DNA from: Glandiceps talaboti
Lineage: Eukaryota; Hemichordata; Enteropneusta; Spengelidae
NCBI RefSeq assembly: GCF_964340395.1
Contig: NC_135549.1
Span: 4,258,501 to 4,322,500 of the forward strand
Direction: 5' to 3'
Length of the DNA stretch: 64,000 bases
Part shown: piece after piece, positions 54,301-59,332 of the stretch
How positions within the stretch are numbered: the first letter of the stretch is position 1
How the letters are laid out: the number at the start of each line of letters is the position of its first letter
Notes under the pieces: model-generated
What the model was told of the DNA's origin: nothing
Database searches by the model: none
What the model saw: only the letters and a program-made list of their open reading frames with translations
Translations under genes and position numbers: made by a program

Positions 54301-57300
54301 ATTGCATATAATATTCTAAGACCATACCAAAACAAGCCATGGGTCTTAGATTGAATTTGGCAAAAACACATAACCCATACCAAATCAATTGATAGGTTTT
54401 ATATTGAAACTGTCAGAGAAGAGAGTGTTGACTATATCAGTAGTAGACTCTGTCTTGAGACTAGTTGTACTGTGTGCCAAATAATCCCAAGACTGTGTAA
54501 GCTAACCACAAGAGTACAATAAAGATCAGTTAACAAATACTTGATAGTGAGAGAGAGTCACATTCAGGTCATCGTCTTCATTGTATCTACAGTACTGATT
54601 TATAAACAATCTTACATCAAGACAGATACTTTGTCCCCAACTAATACCAGGCTAACTCTTCCATTCTGTCTTTGTAAAACATCATCATGCCGGGTTAGTG
54701 TCTCCATAGTGAAATGACTCCCACTGGGGACCATGTTCTTTCAACATATCATGCCTGGCCTTTAAAAGACACCATTTCTTACAATGAGTTTAGTCTAAAT
54801 CTGCGTTAAGGGATTTGGTTGAAGGTTTGCAGGATTTTCTCACTAGCATTCACTATATCCACAATGTCACTGTCAATACTACACACCATTGTAAGATTTC
54901 TTACCATTCAAATTTGATTTGAACGCCATTTTGTCTGAATAGACACTAAGTGACAGAGGGGAATCCAGTCAAGTCTACATAGTTCCCTGTATATTCTAGT
55001 CTTAGAAAGGAAATTCAATTTAAAACCAATAGAAACTTAGGTACTATATTTAGGCCCCTGTAGTTGTGATGAGAATTGTTTGTTTTGTTGTTATTTTATA
55101 TGGTATTTATATCCTTATACCTACTAAAGCATGTATGATCTCCTAGTGATCAAATCTGTTAGCATTATATACACATTTACAATTGTGTTGACAAACACAT
55201 GAATGATCTGTTTACTCATGGACATCAAGCCAGTGTACGCACTATGATCAATGACTTGTAAACAAGGTATTAATCAGAAAGAGTGAACCACTTTCAGTAA
55301 AGTTTTGATTGATATTTGAAATGGCCAAAATTAATACTAAATAGCAAAAATGTATAGCGACTTTAGAGGATTTTAAACTAGTACATTGGTATGCAGGACA
55401 CTGTCAATTTCATGTAACACCTGTCAACACCTGTGATATAATGAATATTGTCAAATGTATAATACATATTTATGTTTATATTACAGCAAGAACAAAGGAA
55501 ACTGTTGTTACACAATGCAGGTTTGCATGACTATGCTGTCAGTCTGGGCTATGATGTAGTGGAAACATTGAACATCACCATGGCACGATACAAAGATTTT
55601 CTGCAAGGAAAATGTGCCTGTCATTTCCACAAAGTGAGTACCTAGTGACCTGACAAAGTGACGTACATCATTCTCAATAGTAGAAGAGATTGGACTTAGT
55701 CTTAGGCCAAGAATGGAAGACACAGCACTAATCAAATTCCATCACTATACAAGAGAACTGAAGGGAGATTAGTGAACACATATAACCAGCACTGACCCTA
55801 TACCCAACTCTTAATACCTTATATTCCATTCTTTCTTTTCCTATTTGATTCACAAAACTGGTTAGGGTATACACCTTAGAGTTCATTCAAGGTTCTTTGC
55901 TTAGGGTTAGCAGAATATGGCATGAGACATTCAGTCTACTTTCTTCATTTCATCTTTACAATGGCATATACAGGTAGCTGCTTTGTTCACTAATCTTCAG
56001 TCTTGCAAAATGAAAAAGACTGTGACTTAGTGTTGGATTGATATTTCAAAGTTGATTTTCCTAGCTTTGTCAAAATTGTTATATCACAGAAGACTACTAC
56101 ATGTAAAGTTTGGATTTTGTCCTTCTGGTGTTCCCAGGTCAACTACAGGGCATACATCCAGGGACTGATGATATAATGTCTGAATAGAAATCACTCAATG
56201 TTGTTTGTATTTTATGTGTCTTGGAGTTACTGAAATGATTCTTAATTAATACCAAAGGATATGCAAATATGCATATGATTGACATTGGGACATAAGTGCT
56301 TGGATGCACAAGACATTTATGACATGGTATTCTTAGTAATTGCTTGTTATGTATAACTTGAATTAGGTCAGGGTTAACAGCTGTCCATTCTTACCTAAGA
56401 GTTGAATGGAATGAATATATAATTATACAATAAGGAAAGTCATCAAAACTTTTATTTCACACACCTTTGAAAGATTGTTGAGGTCTACATGCGGTATTTC
56501 TACAATTTACCACCCAAGTTGTAATATTGGTCAACACTATAGGTCAATAAACATGATTCTTATACTTCCCATATGAAATCCTTGTCAAGGAATGTCTTTG
56601 AGATTTCAATGTCAATGAACCTCTCTGTCACTTCATCACCCAAATACTTATATTGTACAATACAAGCCTCTATCAGAAGGAAGACATTTAATCAAATAAA
56701 AACTGGTTTCATTTTAGCACTTTTACTTAATCACGAGATCAAAAGTAATTTACCAGTAGCATAATGGGTATACTAGAAATTAAATTAACTTAAATCATCA
56801 CAATGAGTGTCTGAAATAGAGTACAAATACTGGGTGAATAAATCTAAGAAAACATTCAAGTACCACTTCTCAATATTATCCTGGCCCTACTTTACTAAAT
56901 ATAATAGATTATCAAACCACATCTCATTCATGAACCTCACAAGAGGACAAATAACTTTATCTGAAAAGATTCAAGTCTAAAATGTTGTCACAAGTCAACC
57001 ATTTTTTAGAAAGAATAAAAGAAAACATGTGAAATATATAACTTATGAGACTTGATACTGTCTCTACAACATGTTGAATTTCATTTCATGTTGTTAAAGC
57101 TGAAGAGTTATACCACCAAAAAGAGGCATGTAGTCACAAATGAAATCAAAGTAGAGACAAATAGAAACAGATACATTGAATACAACCCCATTGGATTTAC
57201 ATTTCTAGTTTGCCTATTATGTGGTATGGTTAATAAAGAACTATGCCCACTCATGGTTGATGACACAAATTCAAATTGTGAGTAAGTTAAGGTGTCTAAC

Positions 57301-57688
57301 CATATTCCAATCCCTATCCCTACCATAACCCTAGCTCCCTAACTTGATGACAAATATGTATCTATTGTACTCGCATTTCATATTTCATTACATTTGTCTT
57401 AGAGAGTTCCAGAAATCTAGATTTTAGCTTTTCTATGTAAACTTATGATAATGTTTCAATCTGACATTGATATCATTTCTTTTTTAATTCCAGGTGAGAG
57501 AGATGACAGCTGAAGATATGAAACCAACAACTAAAACTCCAGAGTTCTATGTGGCAAAGAAACCCTCCATGTATCGCCTAGATGAAGAAGTAGAAGACTT
57601 CAATGATGGACCAACATACTATCATGTTGATGGTGATATCAATGCATTGTACTCTGAAATATTACTTAATAGAATATGTGGAGGTTGA
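19239..57688 (+). CDS. CPED1: CPED1 ortholog, 19 coding exons (whole gene span)
   Basis: Joined coding exons are 19239-19553, 37149-37350, 37609-37769, 38978-39062, 39876-40056, 40803-40977, 41399-41586, 42405-42477, 42892-43062, 43538-43642, 44352-44742, 45087-45276, 45688-45868, 46594-46717, 48345-48481, 52159-52481, 53284-53371, 55487-55633 and 57494-57688. They total 3432 nt with no internal stop, giving 1143 residues; vertebrate CPED1 is a little over 1000. All introns are GT..AG and every junction phase matches. Seen: basic N-tail and one hydrophobic anchor (about 17-34), a TTL-like segment (K291, R341, D447, E460 and N462 of GFD/EVN), an acidic linker, a cadherin-like beta-sandwich (about 684-790), then a PC-esterase domain with FIGDSTNRG (S900), GGVHW and DGVH (D1023, H1026), and a CACHFH motif near 1072-1077. 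Known: CPED1 is named for its cadherin-like and PC-esterase domains, and its substrate is not established. Inferred: type II membrane protein with all domains luminal in the secretory pathway, acting as an esterase or acyltransferase on glycans. The ortholog call rests on domain order and motif recall, not on an alignment. Confidence 0.92.
23679..23822. mobile_element. Small palindromic MITE-like element
   Basis: Inverted repeat of about 144 bp: it begins TTGAAGGACTAATG and ends ATTATTCCTTCAA. Inner arms are TTAACTGACATTTTGAT against AAAATGTCAGTTAA, around an A/T-rich centre. No coding capacity. A target duplication is not clear. Confidence 0.7.
27280..27617. mobile_element. TTAA-flanked palindromic MITE
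   Basis: Flanked on both sides by TTAA (27276-27279 and 27618-27621), with ends AGGGG... and ...GCCCT. It shares CTCTCCAGAACCC, GAATATTCATGA and TTGTTCAACCA with the copies at 8.5 and 14 kb. A TTAA target and AGGG/CCCT ends suggest mobilisation by a piggyBac-like transposase (inference). Confidence 0.85.
29708..29783. repeat. 38-bp direct duplication
   Basis: TGTCTATTCCACTACCGTGG and the following 18 bp recur directly at 29746 with one base changed (CCGTGG/CCATGG). The unit also contains a short palindrome CCACTACCRTGGAAGTAG-like. Confidence 0.9.
31470..31838. mobile_element. Palindromic MITE-like element, about 370 bp
   Basis: Inverted repeat with arms of about 145 bp: AACTACTGACACCAAACCAT (left) matches the complement of the right end ATGGTCTGATGTCGGCAGTT. 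TTTGATAAGAACAG (left) matches CTGTTCTTATCAAA (right). About 85-90% arm identity by eye, central loop around 31630-31660. No coding capacity. Confidence 0.8.
32150..32440. repeat. 33-bp tandem repeat, about 8 to 9 units
   Basis: The core CAACACAAAATGTAGATAGA repeats. The central four units are spaced 33 bp, and outer units are shorter or diverged. It is followed directly by a GTGTG/GTTGTG low-complexity stretch (32438-32520). Confidence 0.92.
32438..32522. repeat. GTGTG / TGTTG low-complexity repeat
   Basis: Runs of GTGTGGTGTG and TTGTGTTGTG. A pentanucleotide-type simple repeat. Confidence 0.9.
33265..33342. repeat. (GTGTAT)n microsatellite
   Basis: About 9 uninterrupted GTGTAT/ATGTGT hexanucleotides to about 33320, then a short break and two more. 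Confidence 0.95.
33712..34113. mobile_element. Palindromic MITE-like element, about 400 bp
   Basis: Arms of about 160 bp: GAGCCTGATCACAAG (left, about 33769) is the complement of CTTGTGATCAGGCTC (right, about 34041). CATGTTGAGATAGACACCAT (left) matches ATGGTGTCTATCTCAACATG (right). CTTTTCCCCAAAGC (left) matches GCTTTGGGGAAAAG (right). Loop around 33870-33960. Ends estimated. Confidence 0.82.
35311..35385. repeat. (CATT)n microsatellite
   Basis: About 18 tandem CATT units, the last ones imperfect. Confidence 0.97.
36475..36533. repeat. (TTTG)n microsatellite
   Basis: About 14 TTTG units with one TTGA interruption near 36503. Confidence 0.97.
37149..37350 (+). CDS. CPED1: CPED1 coding exon 2
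   Basis: The acceptor is TTTGTACCACAG (to 37148) and the donor GACG|GTATGT. The exon is 202 nt, residues 106-172, and ends in phase 1. It enters in phase 0 from exon 1 across a 17.6 kb intron. It encodes a polar, partly helical luminal stem (begins IEERLLQQSEQ). No named domain is seen. Its place in the gene rests on phase and on the continuous frame with exon 3. Confidence 0.85.
37609..37769 (+). CDS. CPED1: CPED1 coding exon 3
   Basis: The acceptor is ACTATATACAG (to 37608) and the donor AAG|GTATGG at 37770. The exon is 161 nt, residues 173-226, and enters with a split codon (G|CT, Ala). It encodes a segment containing WEGWMVLLCMTF (190-201), Ser-rich afterwards, as expected of the conserved N-terminal region of CPED1 ahead of the TTL-like part. 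The hydrophobic run is short and sits between Trp residues, so I read it as a buried strand rather than a second membrane span. Confidence 0.85.
38978..39062 (+). CDS. CPED1: CPED1 coding exon 4
   Basis: The acceptor is TATTTCTTTCAG and the donor CCTT|GTGAGT. The exon is 85 nt, residues 227-254 plus one base. It encodes NRIPGIRNSLWRKDSFC and the lead-in to the TTL-like region. Enters in phase 0 and exits in phase 1, matching both neighbours. Confidence 0.87.
39876..40056 (+). CDS. CPED1: CPED1 coding exon 5 (start of TTL-like domain)
   Basis: The acceptor is TTTCCTTCTCAG and the donor AACA|GTAAGT. The exon is 181 nt, residues 255-314. It encodes WVLPGQYEQF, then KWVFKSPYPGGTIQLL (287-302), which resembles the ATP-grasp strand-lysine-glycine-loop of tubulin tyrosine ligase-like enzymes. 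K291 sits where the ATP-binding lysine is expected and G296-G297 where the flexible glycine loop is expected. The loop is not the usual R-G-x-G form, so nucleotide binding is an inference. Confidence 0.9.
40279..40316. repeat. Poly-T followed by poly-G tract
   Basis: About 25 T then about 12 G in intron 5. It could come from slippage, and the tract length in the assembly is unreliable. Confidence 0.9.
40395..40430 (+). other. G-quadruplex-type motif in intron 5
   Basis: Six G-runs of 3-4 separated by 1-2 bases (GGGTTGGGGTGGGGATGGGG and two further TTGGGG) on the transcribed-RNA-sense strand. This meets the usual sequence rule for an intramolecular quadruplex. No functional evidence. Confidence 0.75.
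40535..40705. repeat. G-rich tandem repeat, about 25-bp unit
   Basis: Variants of GAGGAGGGGACAAGAAGGGT with TGTTT, about 6-7 units that become less regular at both ends. Intronic. Confidence 0.85.
40803..40977 (+). CDS. CPED1: CPED1 coding exon 6 (TTL-like core)
   Basis: The acceptor is CTTTGTATTTCAG and the donor AAAAAA|GTCAGT. The exon is 175 nt, residues 315-373. It encodes QQYFDNPLLI followed by NIRAYVLVTSVSPLRVFLH (339-357) and EGLVHYR. This closely follows the TTLL pattern of a conserved Arg (R341) leading into a beta strand, a bend with Pro-Leu-Arg, and a strand ending at the 'EG' turn. Enters on a split Gln codon and exits in phase 0. Confidence 0.93.
41399..41586 (+). CDS. CPED1: CPED1 coding exon 7 (TTL-like)
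   Basis: The acceptor is TTTCTATATCAG and the donor TATAG|GTGAGA. The exon is 188 nt, residues 374-435 plus two bases. It encodes NRTWYFAQLKQYLKHNHG, then a helix (FKNMEAVIVQTLLVAETTL). This corresponds to the long helix before the metal-binding motif in TTLL proteins. Exits in phase 2 inside an Arg codon completed by exon 8. Confidence 0.9.
42405..42477 (+). CDS. CPED1: CPED1 coding exon 8 (TTL-like metal site)
   Basis: The acceptor is CTTCTTTATTACAG and the donor GTTGAG|GTAAGT. The exon is 73 nt, residues 436-460. It encodes CFQVLGFDLIFNSTLHPIVV and ends at E460. GFD (D447) and E460, with N462 from the next exon, are the three metal ligands expected of a TTLL/ATP-grasp site, and the D-to-E spacing of 13 residues fits that family. 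Confidence 0.93.
42892..43062 (+). CDS. CPED1: CPED1 coding exon 9 (end of TTL-like domain)
   Basis: The acceptor is TTTTGTGTTCAG and the donor GTAGTG|GTAAGT. The exon is 171 nt, residues 461-517, phase 0 at both ends. It begins VNGQPHMQATSSDDGW, completing the E-V-N motif, then gives NTIKQNAIDDTVGILF, which matches the 'K...i.dt' helix after the EVN motif in TTLL proteins. The 3' part (ADEVAEALEQLDSSIG) is helical. Confidence 0.93.
43538..43642 (+). CDS. CPED1: CPED1 coding exon 10
   Basis: The acceptor is CTGTCTTTCCAG. The donor CAACAG|GTTTGG is weak (T at +3 instead of a purine). The exon is 105 nt, residues 518-552, phase 0 at both ends. It encodes GINCQPLHQLCLTNEDLEYI, then a basic segment. 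The open frame runs on past the donor for 78 nt, but joining here to exon 11 gives FQQ-LYPS, which reads naturally. Confidence 0.82.
43785..44072. repeat. 36-bp tandem repeat, about 8 copies, intron 10
   Basis: The core CTAGTAGAGAACCTCCTT plus AAGTCACTAATGTCACCT repeats about every 36-38 bp. The first units carry a CAATTTGACC variant. It lies between exons 10 and 11 and is not part of either exon. Confidence 0.93.
44352..44742 (+). CDS. CPED1: CPED1 coding exon 11 (acidic linker)
   Basis: The acceptor is TTTGTTTCCAG and the donor GAGG|GTAAGT. At 391 nt it is the largest internal exon, residues 553-682. It begins LYPSYDCTKYSVLLRDL. The second half is acidic and low in complexity (ENNNDLEDLGPEEDTYS; DDDDRT), with a probable N-glycosylation site NRT near 641-643 (NDLEDL..SNRTDR). 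It links the TTL-like domain to the cadherin-like domain, and the acidic part is likely disordered. Confidence 0.88.
45087..45276 (+). CDS. CPED1: CPED1 coding exon 12 (cadherin-like domain, first half)
   Basis: The acceptor is GTTATTTTGGCAG and the donor CCCAG|GTAAGT. The exon is 190 nt, residues 683-745. It encodes YLVGLYMEPGITLSPVFDAI and TEYQVTVPYDTVLIKVWAFA. The pattern 'L-x(5)-P-G-x-L-S-P-x-F-x(4)-x-x-Y-x-V-x-V-P' is the signature of the cadherin-like beta-sandwich (Pfam Cadherin-like, the domain CPED1 is named for). Exits in phase 2 inside an Arg codon. Confidence 0.92.
45541..45719 (+). repeat. Triplicated splice acceptor and exon 13 start
   Basis: Three units of about 60 bp (61 and 59 bp apart), each with TTTTTGTTGACAGGCCAGTC and then the first bases of exon 13 to ATTGGCAATA. 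Only the third continues into coding sequence. The first two reach in-frame stops in the Arg-split frame. Confidence 0.95.
45688..45868 (+). CDS. CPED1: CPED1 coding exon 13 (cadherin-like domain, second half)
   Basis: The functional acceptor is TTTTGTTGACAG (to 45687) and the donor ATTCAG|GTAAGT. The exon is 181 nt, residues 746-806. It encodes the closing strands (LGIGNNRVSMHVVDVT, INTYTVNVYRK), typical of this fold. Two near-identical upstream copies of acceptor plus exon start (AG ends at 45567 and 45628) read into in-frame stops, so only the third acceptor continues the protein. Confidence 0.92.
46594..46717 (+). CDS. CPED1: CPED1 coding exon 14 (linker to PC-esterase)
   Basis: The acceptor is CTTTACAACAG and the donor GTAGCAG|GTAATG. 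The exon is 124 nt, residues 807-847 plus one base. It encodes ECDLQVFPEESCGLS and SLPPCRTGDVAG, giving three Cys (808, 818, 841) that could form disulfides in the lumen. The sequence just before the PC-esterase motif GRWV is split over this exon and the next (G|GA). Decayed copies of its 3' end follow in the intron. Confidence 0.9.
46770..47044 (+). repeat. Decayed tandem copies of exon 14 3' end and donor region
   Basis: After exon 14, CAGACTTACACTGCCAGCCT recurs at about 46776, with weaker copies at about 46888 and 46985, each followed by CATGTATAGCCCCCTCTAG-type intron sequence. The unit is about 110 bp. The first copy has lost the donor GT (GCAGCT) and the second keeps CAGGTG. Confidence 0.85.
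47498..47668. mobile_element. Short hAT-type MITE, 171 bp
   Basis: Ends are CAGTGTGCCC and GGGCACACTG, flanked by ATCTGCAC (47490-47497) and ATCTGTAC (47669-47676), an 8-bp duplication with one change. A related, uninterrupted sequence at 45960-46039 (ATTTGCATCTGTACTCAATG) shows the empty site. No coding capacity. A CAG start and 8-bp duplication indicate hAT. Confidence 0.9.
48345..48481 (+). CDS. CPED1: CPED1 coding exon 15 (PC-esterase N-terminus)
   Basis: The acceptor is TTTCAATTCTGTAG and the donor AAAAAG|GTTAGT. The exon is 137 nt, residues 848-893. It encodes GRWVLPCLQCNVRSSCFWKQ, WYPNDCQ and RQCLAGKK. The G-R-W-V start, paired Cys and 'C-L-A-G-K/R' run-up to the nucleophile are characteristic of the PC-esterase (SGNH-type) domain. 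Confidence 0.94.
48983..50588. repeat. 35-bp satellite, about 46 units, intron 15
   Basis: The unit is TGCTTTGTACATAAACAGTG plus CACCAGGCTTAGTGA. Units differ mainly at two sites (T/A in GCTTTG/GCTATG; A/C in GTGATG/GTGCTG). Two units carry an extra T (GGCTTTAG), about 561 bp apart. Divergent copies (CACTAG, TTCACC, TCCACC) cluster near the 3' end. Confidence 0.98.
50592..52158 (+). other. CPED1: Rest of CPED1 intron 15, no exon seen
   Basis: AT-rich DNA with a C-rich tract at about 50782-50813. It ends in the acceptor TTATTTATTCCCAG of exon 16. The open frame at 51833-52051 has no homology or splice support. Confidence 0.75.
52159..52481 (+). CDS. CPED1: CPED1 coding exon 16 (PC-esterase catalytic core)
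   Basis: The acceptor is TTATTTATTCCCAG and the donor AAAAG|GTAAAG. The exon is 323 nt, residues 894-1000. It opens with ILFIGDSTNRG: the GDS motif puts the nucleophile at S900. Also seen are FAYYPQFWLP (941-950) and VLIVGGVHWLA (978-988), the second conserved block around the G-x-H-W type motif of PC-esterase and TBL proteins. N-glycosylation sequons NGT (914-916) and NQT (935-937) fit a luminal location. Confidence 0.95.
53284..53371 (+). CDS. CPED1: CPED1 coding exon 17 (probable catalytic DxxH)
   Basis: The acceptor is TTTGCTTTACAG and the donor ACATTG|GTAAGT. The exon is 88 nt, residues 1001-1030. It encodes KKLMKGLGAGFHQAIDGVHC and LTL. D1023-G-V-H1026 is the best candidate for the SGNH-type Asp-x-x-His pair. 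The last 18 exon bases (VHCLTL) together with the donor are the repeat unit of the 35-bp array that follows at once. Confidence 0.9.
53354..53878 (+). repeat. 35-bp array of exon 17 end plus 5' splice site, 15 copies
   Basis: GTTCATTGTCTAACATTG followed by GTAAGTGTACTTACTTA repeats 15 times at exactly 35 bp. Donor GT positions run from 53372 to 53862 in steps of 35. The first 18 bases of unit 1 are coding (VHCLTL). Later units vary only by GTGTAC/GTATAC and TTAC/TTGC. Confidence 0.98.
53879..55486 (+). other. CPED1: Rest of CPED1 intron 17
   Basis: No exon seen. Contains an irregular repeat of about 45 bp at 54140-54400 (below) and ends in TTTATATTACAG. Confidence 0.75.
54140..54400. repeat. 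Irregular 45-bp tandem repeat, about 5 units
   Basis: GTCTTAGATTGAATTTAGC, AAAACATA and CAAGACAAACCA recur about five times with insertions and deletions. Confidence 0.85.
55487..55633 (+). CDS. CPED1: CPED1 coding exon 18
   Basis: The acceptor is ATGTTTATATTACAG and the donor CACAAA|GTGAGT. The exon is 147 nt, residues 1031-1079, phase 0 at both ends. It encodes LGYDVVETLNITMARYKDFL, then GKCACHFHK. I recognise this stretch as among the best conserved in CPED1. The sequon NIT (1059-1061) is another possible N-glycosylation site. Confidence 0.94.
55634..57493 (+). other. CPED1: CPED1 intron 18, no exon seen
   Basis: GTGAGT...TTCCAG intron of 1.86 kb, AT-rich, without repeats that I can define. 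Confidence 0.8.
57494..57688 (+). CDS. CPED1: CPED1 coding exon 19 (C-terminus and stop)
   Basis: The acceptor is TTTTTTAATTCCAG. The exon ends at the TGA stop at 57686-57688 and encodes residues 1080-1143. It reads VREMTAEDM, a Lys/Thr-rich hinge, DGPTYYHVDGDINALYSEIL and a short tail ending ICGG. The YHVDG...N...YSEILL pattern fits the conserved C-terminus of CPED1. The stop is followed by 3' UTR that contains decayed copies of this end. Confidence 0.92.
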   Translation: MREMTAEDMKPTTKTPEFYVAKKPSMYRLDEEVEDFNDGPTYYHVDGDINALYSEILLNRICGG

Positions 57689-58870
57689 ATAGTTACCATA
57701 GCAACTGGAATGGTTGTCATGGGGACAAGATGATGGTGAAAATGATGACAGACTTCTCCTGGTTGCAATATCAAGGTACTGCTCTCTGAAATACTTCTTG
57801 AAAAAATATGTAGAAGTTGAGTACTTTCCATAGCAACTTGATGATAGAGATGAGATGGACTATGAAAAAATCACAATGGTGCAATTTGCTCTGAATTACT
57901 CAATAGCAACAGATATGGAGTTTGAGAAGTTGCCATAGTGACAGGAGAAGTTGGCATAGCAACCCAGTGAAGGCAATTGATACAGGAATGTTGAAGGCAA
58001 TCTAATAGATGCATATTTATGGTACCACTACATCAACAATTATGTTATATGCACAATGGTCACAGGATGATTGCCATGTCACAAGAGGGCACAAGATATT
58101 ACATGTAAGTTGCCATGTTACAAGATTACACCGGATATCACATGGTGGTTGTCATGGTAACAGGATGGCACAGGATGGTTGCCATAGATATAACCATGAC
58201 AAAACAAGGAGACATCTGATCAACAAGAAAAGGGTAGATGTATTTGATGATTACAATATTATGAGAAGACAGAAGCAAACAAGGTTATACCTTTTGTGAT
58301 GATCACTGACACGTATAGTTTCCCCTTACACGGTCATATGCCCACCTTTTGATTGATGTCTTGTTGTAACAGTACAGCTGATGGAAAGGTTGGACGGTAT
58401 AACACATCATATCTTACAGACTACATTGTATAATGAGAAGTAAGACCCTTGCACAGGATGCTGTAACAAGCCCCACAAATATTCCTCAAAAAGCTGTTCT
58501 GAAACTAATATCTATTTACATAATTTAGGTAAATGAATCGTAAATGGCCTCAGAATGTGCTGTAGATATACCAAAGTACTTAAAATGTGACAAATCTTGG
58601 TAGCAACCTGTAGACCTTTATGGAAACTCAGCTTACAATCAAACTTCAGCTGATTTATAAGGCTGGGTCTGATAGTGTACAATGTTTGATATCACTAGGA
58701 AAAGGGGTCACAGGGACCAACACTACTTTATTTATGACAGTAAAATATAGTTACCTGGGAACGGTATATTATTTACCTCTTTGATATTCTAAATAAAATA
58801 CTAATAGGACAAAATCTGTTTTCTAATAATTTCATGTTCTAACAATGAGTAGAAAGACAACCTCACATTG
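57689..58870 (+). other. CPED1: CPED1 3' UTR and probable polyadenylation region
   Basis: Follows the TGA. It holds decayed copies of the last coding segment (57776-57847 and about 57875-57944) and many GTTGCCAT(A/G) words. The first convincing poly(A) hexamer is AATAAA at 58792; others are at 59968 and 61321. Which one is used cannot be told from sequence. Confidence 0.5.
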
Positions 58871-58872
58871 TC

Positions 58873-59332
58873 TGTCCTCTGACCTCCCTGCAGATATTAT
58901 ATGACCCCTGACCTCCCTGCAGATATCATATGACCCCTGACCTCCCTGCAGATATCATATGACCCCTTACCTCTCTGCAGATATCATATGACCCCTTACC
59001 TCTCTGCAGATATCATATGACCCCTGACCTCCCTGCAGATATCATATGACCCCTGACCTCCCTGCAGATATCATATGACCCATGACCACCCTGTAGATAT
59101 ATGACCCCTGACCACCCTGCAGATATCATATTACCCCTTACCTCTCTGCAGATATCATATGACCCCTTACCTCTCTGCAGATATCATATGACCCCTGACC
59201 TCCCTGCAGATATCATATGACCCCTGACCTCCCTGCAGATATCATATGACCCATGACCACCCTGTAGATATATGACCCCTGACCACCCTGCAGATATCAT
59301 ATGACCCCTGTCCTCCCTGCAGATATTATATC
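58873..59332. repeat. 29-bp tandem repeat, about 16 units, with 171-bp higher-order unit
   Basis: GACCTCCCTGCAGATATCAT plus ATGACCCCT repeats every 29 bp. Variant block CATGACCACCCTGTAGATAT occurs at 59081 and again at 59252, and flanking variants agree, so six units were duplicated as a block. Confidence 0.95.

Noticed and set aside
58009-58299. 96-codon open frame in the 3' UTR, rich in His/Cys
   Set aside because: It covers degenerate GTTGCCATG-type repeats and lacks any domain; the His/Cys content comes from the repeat.
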